From assembly GCA_029249345.1 (NCBI GenBank), contig JAQWHM010000021.1, forward strand, positions 97,436 through 161,435: a stretch of 64,000 nt of DNA, in the 5' to 3' direction. The notes under the pieces are model-generated. The model did not search any database and was not told where the DNA came from. It worked only from the letters and a program-made list of their open reading frames with translations. The stretch is from UBA10348 sp002469915. GTDB taxonomy: Bacteria; Bacteroidota; Rhodothermia; Rhodothermales; UBA10348. Shown one piece after another: positions 18,409 to 27,080 of the stretch. Both the position numbers and the translations under genes were made by a program. How positions within the stretch are numbered: position 1 is the stretch's first letter; every line of letters starts with the position of its first letter.

Positions 18409-19707
18409 ATGAAGACGGAAATCAAAAAGATCACTGACGTCGAATTTGACCTCGAAATCGTCGCTGAAGCAGCCGACCTGGCTGATGAGATCAACGCTGC
18501 GGTTAATAAGCAGAAAGCACAAACTAACATGAAAGGGTTTCGTGCAGGCAAAGTACCAACCTCACTCGTGCGTAGAGTCTACGGTAAAGCCCTCGCGTAT
18601 GGCGTTGCCGAAGAAAGGGTCCAGAAGGCCTTTCAGGAAACAGTGCTCGAAGGCGATGACTACGAAGTTCTCGGCCAGCCAACGATCACCGATCTCGAGT
18701 ACGAGTTCGAAGGGGATCTGAAAGCAGTAGTTCGATTTGGTGTTCGTCCCGATATCAAACTAGCCGACCTTTCCAAGGTTAAGGTTTCTCGTCTAACTCA
18801 CGTAGTTGAAGACAAAGACGTAGAGAATGAGATCACTAACCTGATCGCTCCTCACGCAGATTTGATTCCAGACGACGGTCCAGCCAAAGACGATTCCTAT
18901 GTTTTGGTTGATATGCAGCGTCTCGACGAAAAGGGAAAGAAACCTGAAGGTGATGTGCAGGAAGATGTGCCGTTCACGCTTTCTGACGAGAATCTGATGC
19001 CGGAAATCAAAAAGGCATTGGTTGGTCTGAAAGTCGGCAAGGCCAAAAAGGTCAAGTTTGATTCTCCGGACGGATCCGAAAAACGTCATTTCCAACTAAC
19101 GCTCAAAGAAGTCAAGATCCGCGAGCTGCCTGAGCTCGACGAGGAGATGGTCAAGAAAGTGACCAATGACAAGGTGGACAACGCGGAGACGCTTCGTACG
19201 CAGGTCAAAGAGCAACTCGTTTCGGGATGGGAGCAGCGCACTAAAGACCTTTTTCAGTCCGACGTGATTGAAAAACTAATCGAATTACACTCATTTGAAG
19301 TGCCGAATTCGGTTATCGACATGTACGTAGAGTCCTATCTCGAGGAGTTCAAGTCTCAGCGCGAAATGAAAGAGCTTCCCGAAGGGTTTGATCTTGAAGG
19401 ATTCAAAGCGGATCGCCGCGAACAAGCCGAAAATCAGGCTCGATGGATGTTTGTCCGTGACGCCATCATCGCTGACCAGAAGATTGAAGTAACGGAAGAT
19501 GCCCGCAAAGCACATTTCGAAACGATGGCTGAGCAAGGTGGATTTCCGATTGACATGCTCAAGCAATACTACGAGTCCATGCCACAGATGATGGGTCAAG
19601 TAGACCAAGGTATCCTTTCCGATCTCGTTTTTGGTTACATCGGCGACACCATGAAGGTCACCGACAAGGACAAGGATGCGTACGAGAAGGAGATGAAAAA
19701 GGGTTGA
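18409..19707 (+). CDS. tig: Trigger factor, ribosome-associated chaperone
   Basis: 432 residues from the ATG at 18409; an in-frame ATG at 18340 would add 23 poorly matching residues before MKTEIKKI. The ribosome-docking signature GFRAGKVP lies at residues 43-50. A degenerate FKBP-type peptidyl-prolyl isomerase domain follows near residues 150-235 (DDSYVLVD to KVKFDSP), then the helical chaperone arms. The protein receives nascent chains at the ribosome exit. The ClpP gene follows 297 bases downstream, a commonly conserved order. Confidence 0.95.
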   Translation: MKTEIKKITDVEFDLEIVAEAADLADEINAAVNKQKAQTNMKGFRAGKVPTSLVRRVYGKALAYGVAEERVQKAFQETVLEGDDYEVLGQPTITDLEYEFEGDLKAVVRFGVRPDIKLADLSKVKVSRLTHVVEDKDVENEITNLIAPHADLIPDDGPAKDDSYVLVDMQRLDEKGKKPEGDVQEDVPFTLSDENLMPEIKKALVGLKVGKAKKVKFDSPDGSEKRHFQLTLKEVKIRELPELDEEMVKKVTNDKVDNAETLRTQVKEQLVSGWEQRTKDLFQSDVIEKLIELHSFEVPNSVIDMYVESYLEEFKSQREMKELPEGFDLEGFKADRREQAENQARWMFVRDAIIADQKIEVTEDARKAHFETMAEQGGFPIDMLKQYYESMPQMMGQVDQGILSDLVFGYIGDTMKVTDKDKDAYEKEMKKG

Positions 19708-20004
19708 TCCCGTATTTAGTGGACCTGTCCTCTTTCCTTTTTTCCTGATCAGTCAACCTGATGTCCTTCAAACACTGAACCGCAGAAGCTTTCCGTCTCT
19801 GCGGAAAAGCTTGACGACTACCTTTGGAAAATGCGGAACCCGCCGATAACAGGAGCGGTTCGACAAACTACTTTTTCGGATTCCCCCGTACCAACCATTC
19901 AAACAAGCGATTCGATGGTCGACGACTTTCTAAAATTCTCGAAGAGTCTCCACAGTTCATCCATTCCTAGCAGCATTCACGGTTCGTCGTTTCAGAACGC
20001 GCCC

Positions 20005-20610
20005 ATGTCTACTCTCGTCCCGATGGTAGTGGAGCAGTCTAGTCGGGGTGAACGCGCCTATGATATCTTCAGTCGTTTGTTGAAAGAACGCATCATTATG
20101 CTGGGTACGCCCATCAATGATGCCGTGGCCAACCTAATGGTTGCTCAATTGCTTTATCTAGCTTCCGAGGAGCCAGAAAAAGACATCAATATTTATGTCA
20201 ACTCTCCTGGTGGAGTTATTGACAGTGGACTTGCCATCTATGACACGATGCAGTTCATTTCATGCGAAGTGTCCACTATTTGTGTTGGACTCGCTGCCTC
20301 CATGGGATCCGTATTGCTTGCAGCCGGTGCCTCAGGCAAAAGAGCTGCGCTTCCAAACTCACGCATCATGGTGCATCAGCCACTGGGCGGCGCTCAGGGT
20401 CAGGCTTCGGATATCGAAATCCAGGCACGCGAAATCATGAAAATGAAAAAGAGCCTCTACGGCATTCTAGCCCACCACACGGGTCAGACACCGGAGAAAA
20501 TTGAGGAAGACGGCGATCGCGATTACTGGATGAGCGCGGCAGAAGCTAAAGATTACGGGTTGATTGACAACGTACTTACGCCGGGTGCTCAGAAAAAGAA
20601 AGACAAGTAA
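20005..20610 (+). CDS. clpP: ATP-dependent Clp protease proteolytic subunit
   Basis: Serine protease subunit that assembles into the tetradecameric barrel served by ClpX or ClpA/C. From the ATG at 20005 the protein is 201 residues. The catalytic triad is Ser99 (AASMGS), His124 (MVHQPLGG) and Asp173 (DRDYWM). In-frame ATGs at 19915 and 19831 would add 30 or 58 residues that look like low-complexity leader, so the shorter form is preferred, though a processed propeptide is possible. It follows tig; no clpX follows, as the next gene is convergent. Confidence 0.95.
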   Translation: MSTLVPMVVEQSSRGERAYDIFSRLLKERIIMLGTPINDAVANLMVAQLLYLASEEPEKDINIYVNSPGGVIDSGLAIYDTMQFISCEVSTICVGLAASMGSVLLAAGASGKRAALPNSRIMVHQPLGGAQGQASDIEIQAREIMKMKKSLYGILAHHTGQTPEKIEEDGDRDYWMSAAEAKDYGLIDNVLTPGAQKKKDK

Positions 20611-20633
20611 GTAGTTCGTTAGCGAGACTTTTG

Positions 20634-20668
20634 ATGCGGGGCGCGGGATTTCATCCCGCGCCCCGCAT
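20634..20668. terminator. Strong bidirectional intrinsic terminator
   Basis: A perfect 16-base stem starting ATGCGGGGCGCGGGAT with a 3-base loop, followed by a T-rich stretch. It sits between clpP and the convergent small lipoprotein gene and can serve both. Confidence 0.85.
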
Positions 20669-20683
20669 TTATTTTGCACCATT

Positions 20684-21025
20684 TTATTTATTGGAGGCTC
20701 GGACTTTTACGGTGTAGATAGATGTGACATAGTCCTCATTCATGCATGTTGGCTCAATAGAGGATTCACCACTGATCTTCTTGATGGCATAGCAGATCCC
20801 TCCTTCTTCACATTGAGCTCTGATCTCATCGTGAATGTTATCACATTTGATAATCGTGGTTTGCTCGTAATAAACCCGATCAAAGCCCACCACCGAGTAA
20901 CGCGCCTCAGTCGTACCGAGCGCAAGCGTGTCGCCCAACTCGGCAGGCTGATCCAGCCTTAAATCAATGGGTGCAAAAGTTGCACATCCTGCTACTAGTA
21001 CAAGTGCAATGATCAATCGCGACAT
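20684..21025 (-). CDS. Small lipoprotein of unknown function
   Basis: 113 residues from the ATG at 21025. The N terminus MSRLIIALVLVAGC is a short lipoprotein signal with the lipobox LVAGC. The mature part has four further Cys residues (in KCDNI, AQCEEGGICYA and EPTCMN) that could form disulfides. I recognise no family. It is a single gene, convergent with clpP. Confidence 0.65.
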   Translation of the reverse strand: MSRLIIALVLVAGCATFAPIDLRLDQPAELGDTLALGTTEARYSVVGFDRVYYEQTTIIKCDNIHDEIRAQCEEGGICYAIKKISGESSIEPTCMNEDYVTSIYTVKVRASNK

Positions 21026-21194
21026 GGTATAATCTCTAATTGGTGGCTTCAATGTATTCAAATATAGCCCTTCCAATCAGCAAACGTTTTTTCCTAGTCT
21101 CGCGCTATAACATCCACCGGATTCATTCAATGAGTACTTATGCGTGCCACATGAAAACAGATGTTACCGAGCTCGAATTTTTGTACCTTTAAAG

Positions 21195-22328
21195 ATGATC
21201 CCATCTCTCATTGACCGCAATATCTATCCTTCTCTTTCGGAGGAGGTCTACCTGAATCAAGCTTCCATTGGCCTGATTGCAGATCCCGTCGTGCAGGCTA
21301 TGCATCGTTTCCTGGACGATTCTGCTCGTCACGGAAATATGAAGTTGACCGACGAACAGGAAGTCGCATTGTTCAATGACCTCCGAAATCCGGCGGCCCG
21401 GCTTTTGAGGTGCAAACCAGATCAACTGGCCATCACGGCGTGTGCTAGTGACATTCTGGGCCAGCTCCCATACTGGTATAACCTGCATTCTGAGGACGAG
21501 ATCATTCTGATTGAATCCGATTTTCCAGCCATTTCTCGGCCGTGGGTGGCCCTAGCCGAAGAAGACCAGCCTCAGATTTGTTGGGTACGGGATGCCCCAA
21601 ATAAAGACCTTACCGAAGCGATTATCCGTCAGATCTCGCCGCAAACACGTCTGATTCTAGTTGGTCATGTGCAATATGGAACGGGTTCGCTTGTTGACGT
21701 TGAGGCGCTAAGTGCGCAAGCTCGTCTTGCAGGCGCTGACCTGATCATTGACGCGACGCAGTCTGCAGGCGTTTTGGAGATCAATGGGCCGACTTGGCAG
21801 GTGTCCGCTGTCATCACGAGTGGCTACAAATGGCTAGGTGGTCATGGGGGTGTCGCTATTTCCTATTTGTCCGATGCCCTCATTCAAAAAACTCCGGTTT
21901 TGGCTGGATGGATGGGTGCTCCTGAACCATTTGAGTTCGATACCCAAAGCGCACGCTTTGCGGGGCCAGCTTCGAAGTTTACACTTTCAACCATGTCCTA
22001 CCTGTCTCTTACCGGTCTGGCAGCAGCGCTCGAACACACGCAATCAATCTTGGCTACAGAAACGACATCACACGTTTTGGCATTGAGGATTTACCTTGAG
22101 AATAATATCAAGGATACGGGTTGGTCTTCCTTCAATACCACCTCGAGTTCAAGCCCAATCGTATCGCTGGCTCATACTTCAGCTGATGCGCCCAATGTGT
22201 ACCAAGCCTTATTGGACAACGGTATTCATACCAGCCAGCGCAACGGCCGCCTCCGCATCTCACTCGCTCCATTCGTAAACTCGAGCGATATTGATCGATT
22301 GGTATCCGTTCTGAGTTTATACGATTGA
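21195..22328 (+). CDS. Class V aminotransferase (PLP-dependent)
   Basis: 377 residues from the ATG at 21195. It has the aspartate-aminotransferase fold type I layout: a cofactor-binding Asp in LIIDATQSAGV and the Schiff-base Lys in TSGYKWLGGHGG. It is closest in style to the kynureninase/isopenicillin-N-epimerase-like class V group. Length is normal and no partner gene is adjacent, so the substrate is not predictable. The stop faces the fucose operon end. Confidence 0.85.
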   Translation: MIPSLIDRNIYPSLSEEVYLNQASIGLIADPVVQAMHRFLDDSARHGNMKLTDEQEVALFNDLRNPAARLLRCKPDQLAITACASDILGQLPYWYNLHSEDEIILIESDFPAISRPWVALAEEDQPQICWVRDAPNKDLTEAIIRQISPQTRLILVGHVQYGTGSLVDVEALSAQARLAGADLIIDATQSAGVLEINGPTWQVSAVITSGYKWLGGHGGVAISYLSDALIQKTPVLAGWMGAPEPFEFDTQSARFAGPASKFTLSTMSYLSLTGLAAALEHTQSILATETTSHVLALRIYLENNIKDTGWSSFNTTSSSSPIVSLAHTSADAPNVYQALLDNGIHTSQRNGRLRISLAPFVNSSDIDRLVSVLSLYD

Positions 22329-22454
22329 ATTAAGGCAGGATTGAAGCCCGTTTTTCTTGAAGGAGAATCGGTCCGACCGGGCCGCACATGTATACCATTC
22401 TAGCAGGCCTTCATCCATTGTGTACCCTAAGACGTGACCTTTGCGGCAGCTGAG

Positions 22455-23717
22455 CTAAAGTGAGCGCTTACCGTACCGCGCGATCACTGCAAAACAAATC
22501 AGCGGCATCACGAAGGAAATACGAACGGCCGAATACCCACCAATCGATTCAAAATCGATCAATGCAGCCTGCATGGGCGGCATGATCGAGCCGCCGAGGA
22601 TGGCCATGATCAGGCCAGCCGAGGCGAACTTAGCATCATCGCCCAATCCTTCAAGGGCAATGCCATAAATGGTCGGAAACATGAGTGACATACAAGCCGA
22701 TGTGCCGACTAGTACCAACAAACCGACCTGCCCGCCAATTAGGATAAGTACCGCGATAAGCACTCCACCGATCAAAGCGAGTCTCATCAACAATCCGCCG
22801 GGACTCACGAAGCGCATGAGGAACGTGCAGATGAATCGACTCGATACGAAGATGACCATTGCAGCAATATTGTAGCCTTGCGCTGTGACCGCATCCATTC
22901 CCAACTCGATCGTAGCATAATGGATGATGAAGGTCCAACACATGATTTGTGCACCGACATAGAAAAACTGTGCAGTCACACCTTCGAGGTACCTTCTGTT
23001 GGCTAACAGCCTACGAGTAGTCCCCCGAACGTCCAGCGCACCATCGTGACGCTCTTGCCCGGGCATTTTTCGAACAGCAATGATAGCAAAAACGACCAGA
23101 AGAACGCCCGCAATAGCTAAATAAGGCGTGGCGATAATGGAAAGGTCAGCAGATGTAACCGAAGCCCATTCCGCGGCGCCCATGGCGCCGCGATCAGCTG
23201 CCGTTGCCGGATTAAGTCGTGCTAGAATAAATTGCTGGGCAATAAACATCCCCATCAGTGATCCGATCGGATTGAAGGCCTGCGCCAGATTCAAGCGCCG
23301 CGTCGCCGTGTCTTGGGAGCCCATCGACAAGATGTAGGGATTGGCACTGGTTTCCAGAAAGGAAAGACCACAGGTCAGAACGAAATAGGCGACTAGAAAA
23401 GGCCAAAAGGCCATCATTTTGCTACCTGGGAGAAAAAGTAGCGCACCAAACGCATACAGTCCTAGTCCCACGAGTATTCCGGCCTTGTATGAGTACTTCT
23501 TAATGAAGAGAGCTGCGGGGAACGCCATCGCGAAGTATCCGCCGTAAAACGCAAACTGTACCAGTGAGCCTTGAAAATTGCTCATCTGAAGGATGCGAGA
23601 GAACGCAGCCACCATAGGATTGGTGATATCGTTCGCAAAACCCCAGAGCGAAAAGAGGAGCGTTACCAGGATAAACGGTACGAGGACCTGTTTAGATACC
23701 ACTCGTTCTCTACTCAT
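22455..23717 (-). CDS. fucP: L-fucose:H+ symporter family permease
   Basis: 420-residue major-facilitator protein with about twelve membrane segments and strong similarity to the FucP group (LFSLWGFANDITNPMVAAFSR at the first segment; FLETSANPYILSMGS near residue 120). It imports L-fucose or a related sugar with protons. Its start overlaps the FucU stop by ATGA at 23714-23717, so transport and mutarotation are translationally coupled. Confidence 0.9.
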   Translation of the reverse strand: MSRERVVSKQVLVPFILVTLLFSLWGFANDITNPMVAAFSRILQMSNFQGSLVQFAFYGGYFAMAFPAALFIKKYSYKAGILVGLGLYAFGALLFLPGSKMMAFWPFLVAYFVLTCGLSFLETSANPYILSMGSQDTATRRLNLAQAFNPIGSLMGMFIAQQFILARLNPATAADRGAMGAAEWASVTSADLSIIATPYLAIAGVLLVVFAIIAVRKMPGQERHDGALDVRGTTRRLLANRRYLEGVTAQFFYVGAQIMCWTFIIHYATIELGMDAVTAQGYNIAAMVIFVSSRFICTFLMRFVSPGGLLMRLALIGGVLIAVLILIGGQVGLLVLVGTSACMSLMFPTIYGIALEGLGDDAKFASAGLIMAILGGSIMPPMQAALIDFESIGGYSAVRISFVMPLICFAVIARYGKRSL

Positions 23718-24139
23718 TCCACCAATCCTTTTTTGAGAATGATGTTGCCATACTTCCTCGTCTCACCCGTAATAACGACCGCAAAGGCCTCCATGGCCCT
23801 CTGGTAGAACTCCAACCGATCAATCCGGGCTGGAGCTGCCGCTCCAGATTCGTATTGTTGCACGACGGTCATATAGTCTGCTTCAACCGCCGGGTCTAAT
23901 TCGTCCCCTTCCACAACAGCCATCATGGTAAGGGGATCTGAATAGGTATCTAGCGGGAATAAATCTAAAATACCTTCGAGCAGTGGCTCCACAGGCACAC
24001 CATCAGCACGAATGACTTCGGCACCCAACGTATGACCCGGAAAATGAGCGTCCGCAAGGACGATTTCATCTCCGTGCCCCATTTCTGCCAGAATCCGAAG
24101 TAACTCCGGACTGATTAATGGCGAAATACCCTTCAACAT
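23714..24139 (-). CDS. fucU: RbsD/FucU-family L-fucose mutarotase
   Basis: 141 residues, the usual FucU length. The N-terminal segment MGHGDEIVLADAHFPGH carries the conserved Asp and His residues, and KYGNIILKKG closes the protein as in the family. It interconverts the alpha and beta anomers of fucose before isomerisation or oxidation. It overlaps the preceding propeller gene by 1 base and the following fucP by 4. Confidence 0.9.
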   Translation of the reverse strand: MLKGISPLISPELLRILAEMGHGDEIVLADAHFPGHTLGAEVIRADGVPVEPLLEGILDLFPLDTYSDPLTMMAVVEGDELDPAVEADYMTVVQQYESGAAAPARIDRLEFYQRAMEAFAVVITGETRKYGNIILKKGLVE

Positions 24140-26505
24140 TATAGATCCACTTCGCGCTTGCGTAACAGATACAATCCTTCTCCTTGACTCGAAACAGCAA
24201 TGATGCCACTCTTGAAATAAGGATAGTTACTCCAAGAACCGCCAAAGCCTTTCACATCATCCGCGTTCGGCGCCGTATCGAAATGACCGACTTCAACCGG
24301 ATTCTCAGGATCTGTGATGTCCAAGATGCGCAAACCGGCCTGGTAGTTAGACTGATACATCAAGTTACCTTTGATATACAAGTTGTGGTCAGAGGCGCTG
24401 CTGTCCAAATAAAATTCCTTAACCAGAATAGGCTCGTCGAGATCGCTCATGTCCCAAATCAACGTTCGGGTGTGAGCTACGACATCGTTCATTTCATCCA
24501 ACTCATCATTCATGTAGAAGTAGTTGTGATCCTCTGAAAGCCATCCCTGATGCGTGTAATTCGTATTGGGATAAAAGGCTGTCGAGATCGTTTTCGTGTT
24601 CTCTTTGTCTGTGACGTCTGCTACGATGAACGCCGAACCGTTTGAGTTCAGGCAGATCTCACTTCCGGCGTAATCCTCATCTGCACCGTGATACAGTACA
24701 CATTGCGCATCATGCGTTCCACCGAAATCAGGGTGGTTGTAACAGCCTGCAAACGTTGGATTCTGCGGATCCTGAATATTCACGATATGAAGCTGGCCAC
24801 CGCACGTCTCTCCACCGGATCGGTTACCCACCAAGTAGGCAAATCCTGTGTCTTCGTTAATAACCACATTATGCGTACTGGCGGTCCCCGCGTAGTGAGC
24901 GGTCTCTTCAAACATAACCGGCATATCAGCGGGGTCAATGTCCCGCACTTGGGTCAGATCAAGAATCTGTAATCCATGATCCCGACTTCCATCAGCTACT
25001 ACGAAAGCGTGATTTTTGTACACTTTCACGTCCCGCCACCATGCACCCGGTGATCCTTCCGTGCGCATCATGTTACCCACAACAAGCGGAGATGCGGGGT
25101 TACTAATATCCACAACAGAAAGGCCGTCATTTCGGCCCTGAAGAACGTACTCTTTACCCGTTTGTGGATCTTCCCACCCCCAGATATCATTGAGTTTGGC
25201 GCCACGGTCATGGGACATTTCGTCCGTTGCAAGAAAGGAAACTAGGTCCACGTCTTCGCAAGGAAACAGCCCATTTGCCAGTCCATCCGTACAATCAATC
25301 TTGTCCGTTCCCGTGATAGACTCCATCCGGTTTACGTCGCCGAAGAGATACGCTGTACGCTCCCATCCAGCATCGGTATGTTCAAAAACACTTGCTAGAC
25401 CCGCGTCAAAATCACCCGTTGGTGATCCTACAATGGCAAATCCATCTCCCATAGCGACACTAGTACCGAAACCAGGTGTGGCGCGGTCTTCTTCTGCTTC
25501 CAACCGCAGCGTCGCATCGCCGGTCATGGTGATATCATAAAGATAGGCTGCGCCTGAGGCTCCGATAAGGAGGTAATCGCCATCGACTGAAAGACTTGAC
25601 CCAAAACTCGGATGCTGATTTTCTCCCGTTTGAACAATCGTATCTACCATACGCCAGGTCGCATCTTCTCCAAACTCATACGCGAAGACCGCTCCAAAAC
25701 TCTCAAAACCTGAGGCGCCGACCCATACCTTATTACCTTGGGTAGCAAATGCCCGTCCAAATCGCGCACCTGCATCGAGATCATTTTTTAAGATCCCCTC
25801 TCTTTTAACCCAGTTACGGCTATCTACATACTCGTACGCCACAACACCACCCGCGGCACTATCGGCTTCCGCTGTACCTAGAAATAGATGGTTTCCGGAA
25901 GAGGCAACGGCCCACGCGCCGGTTTTTTCCAATTCGCCCATATCATGCCACATAGTGCCCATCTGGTGCACTACATGAACGGCACCCTCGTGCGTAGACT
26001 GATCATATGAGGTAACCATAACGTTATTCTGAACGACGGCAATATTCTGTGTTCGGAATCCACCACGGGCAAAAGAACCTGCAAACTCATGACCTTCAGG
26101 CAACTCTTCGTGTGGACTTACCTTCGCGGTCTGAGTCCACCTATTGTCTTTCAAGCTAAAAACGTACACAGCGTCTTGTCCCGGTGCTCCGACAACCATC
26201 TGACCATCGGTGATATTAAACGAGCGCCCAAACTCGTCTCCATGGTCTCCGCCCTCTGCTGCAATGCGTTCAACTTCTACCCATTGCCCCTCTTCGTTTT
26301 TCGAAAACCGAAGGACCTGTCCCGCAGGATCAGCGCCAGCTGGCCACGTAATGGGGGCCGATCCGATATAGACGTCTCCTTCATAAACAGAAACGGCGCC
26401 GCCGAATCCAAGACGCATGGAGGCATCGTCTGAGTAAAATGTCTGAGCGAGTACCGGACTCACAGCTATCAGGAGGATAAAAACCGAAGCAGAAAAACGT
26501 TGCAT
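24139..26505 (-). CDS. Secreted choice-of-anchor-B / FG-GAP beta-propeller protein
   Basis: 788 residues with a signal peptide (MQRFSASVFILLIAVSPVLAQ). The first 390 residues contain FG-GAP-like repeats (FGRSFNITDGQMVVGAPG, FGSSLSVDGDYLLIGASG). The second half matches the choice-of-anchor-B module, with LVIP-type beta-propeller repeats such as VVDISNPASPLVVG and LRILDITDPENPVEVG and Cys pairs near DCTDGLANGLFPC. These proteins are exported and possibly surface bound. It is the first gene of an overlapping operon with fucU and fucP, which suggests a link to fucose-containing glycans. Confidence 0.82.
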   Translation of the reverse strand: MQRFSASVFILLIAVSPVLAQTFYSDDASMRLGFGGAVSVYEGDVYIGSAPITWPAGADPAGQVLRFSKNEEGQWVEVERIAAEGGDHGDEFGRSFNITDGQMVVGAPGQDAVYVFSLKDNRWTQTAKVSPHEELPEGHEFAGSFARGGFRTQNIAVVQNNVMVTSYDQSTHEGAVHVVHQMGTMWHDMGELEKTGAWAVASSGNHLFLGTAEADSAAGGVVAYEYVDSRNWVKREGILKNDLDAGARFGRAFATQGNKVWVGASGFESFGAVFAYEFGEDATWRMVDTIVQTGENQHPSFGSSLSVDGDYLLIGASGAAYLYDITMTGDATLRLEAEEDRATPGFGTSVAMGDGFAIVGSPTGDFDAGLASVFEHTDAGWERTAYLFGDVNRMESITGTDKIDCTDGLANGLFPCEDVDLVSFLATDEMSHDRGAKLNDIWGWEDPQTGKEYVLQGRNDGLSVVDISNPASPLVVGNMMRTEGSPGAWWRDVKVYKNHAFVVADGSRDHGLQILDLTQVRDIDPADMPVMFEETAHYAGTASTHNVVINEDTGFAYLVGNRSGGETCGGQLHIVNIQDPQNPTFAGCYNHPDFGGTHDAQCVLYHGADEDYAGSEICLNSNGSAFIVADVTDKENTKTISTAFYPNTNYTHQGWLSEDHNYFYMNDELDEMNDVVAHTRTLIWDMSDLDEPILVKEFYLDSSASDHNLYIKGNLMYQSNYQAGLRILDITDPENPVEVGHFDTAPNADDVKGFGGSWSNYPYFKSGIIAVSSQGEGLYLLRKREVDL

Positions 26506-26651
26506 TTCAGATTGGGGTTTGGAATTGGGACCGGAGGTAAACGGATCAGTACGCTGAACAGATCCGGAGACTACCCTTTTTCTAAAGAAAAGGCCTTTGG
26601 AGGATCAATCCAATAAATCAAAAGTTGATCAAGGTCAACGAAAGTCAGCGC

Positions 26652-27014
26652 ATGGATTTTAGAACGCCCATATCAACCTCGATTCTGAACAGCTTATTGC
26701 TGTGCGTTTTCCTGATTGGCGGCGTTTTTTCTCCGACGCTCCACGCCGTTCATCACGGATTGGAGTGGTTAGATGCAGCTTCTCGGGATGAGGTATGTGA
26801 CCATTCAGATCATGAGACTGGATTTGAAGAGGTCCGGCATGAATTCGAATTAGATGACTGTACATCCTGTGTGAGCCGGTGGGATTCTGCCTACCAAAAC
26901 ATAACATCTTCCGCGGATCGTTCCGCTGATAAGGAAGTATGGCATGACCAGACCGACTTTCTGATCGCCCTCGGTCCTTATTCCTCAGGAGCTCGCGCGC
27001 CCCCTGCTGTCTGA
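26652..27014 (+). CDS. Small exported His/Cys protein with C-terminal RAPP motif (DUF2946-like)
   Basis: 120 residues from the ATG at 26652. A signal-type segment (about residues 10-32, ending HAVHHG) is followed by a His/Cys/acid-rich stretch with CDHSDHE, a DDCTSC CxxC pair and a terminal GARAPPAV. Small proteins of this layout ending in R-A/G-P-P resemble the DUF2946 type that precedes metal-related TonB receptors. The TonB receptor gene starts 66 bases downstream. Metal binding is inferred from the residues; a second similar protein opens the copper locus at 32531. Confidence 0.65.
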   Translation: MDFRTPISTSILNSLLLCVFLIGGVFSPTLHAVHHGLEWLDAASRDEVCDHSDHETGFEEVRHEFELDDCTSCVSRWDSAYQNITSSADRSADKEVWHDQTDFLIALGPYSSGARAPPAV

Positions 27015-27021
27015 TTGCTCC

Positions 27022-27038
27022 CCCACCAAGGAGGTGGG
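27022..27038 (+). terminator. Weak hairpin with T-run between small protein and TonB receptor
   Basis: CCCACC, loop AAGGA, GGTGGG, then TTTT. It lies between the stop at 27014 and the receptor start at 27081 and could act as a partial terminator or attenuator setting receptor levels. Confidence 0.35.
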
Positions 27039-27080
27039 TTTTCAATCTATTCTGCCAGATTTCTGGCATTCCAGACAGCC

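Noticed and set aside
22329..22454. Possible terminator between aminotransferase and fucP
   Set aside because: No stem longer than five bases with a T-run could be found.
24184..24537. Open frame opposite the propeller gene
   Set aside because: Shadow of the 788-codon gene with no start context or family match.
26624..26639. GTTGA/TCAAC imperfect dyad as a Zur or Fur box
   Set aside because: Too short and imperfect to separate from chance; it does not match a known metal box.
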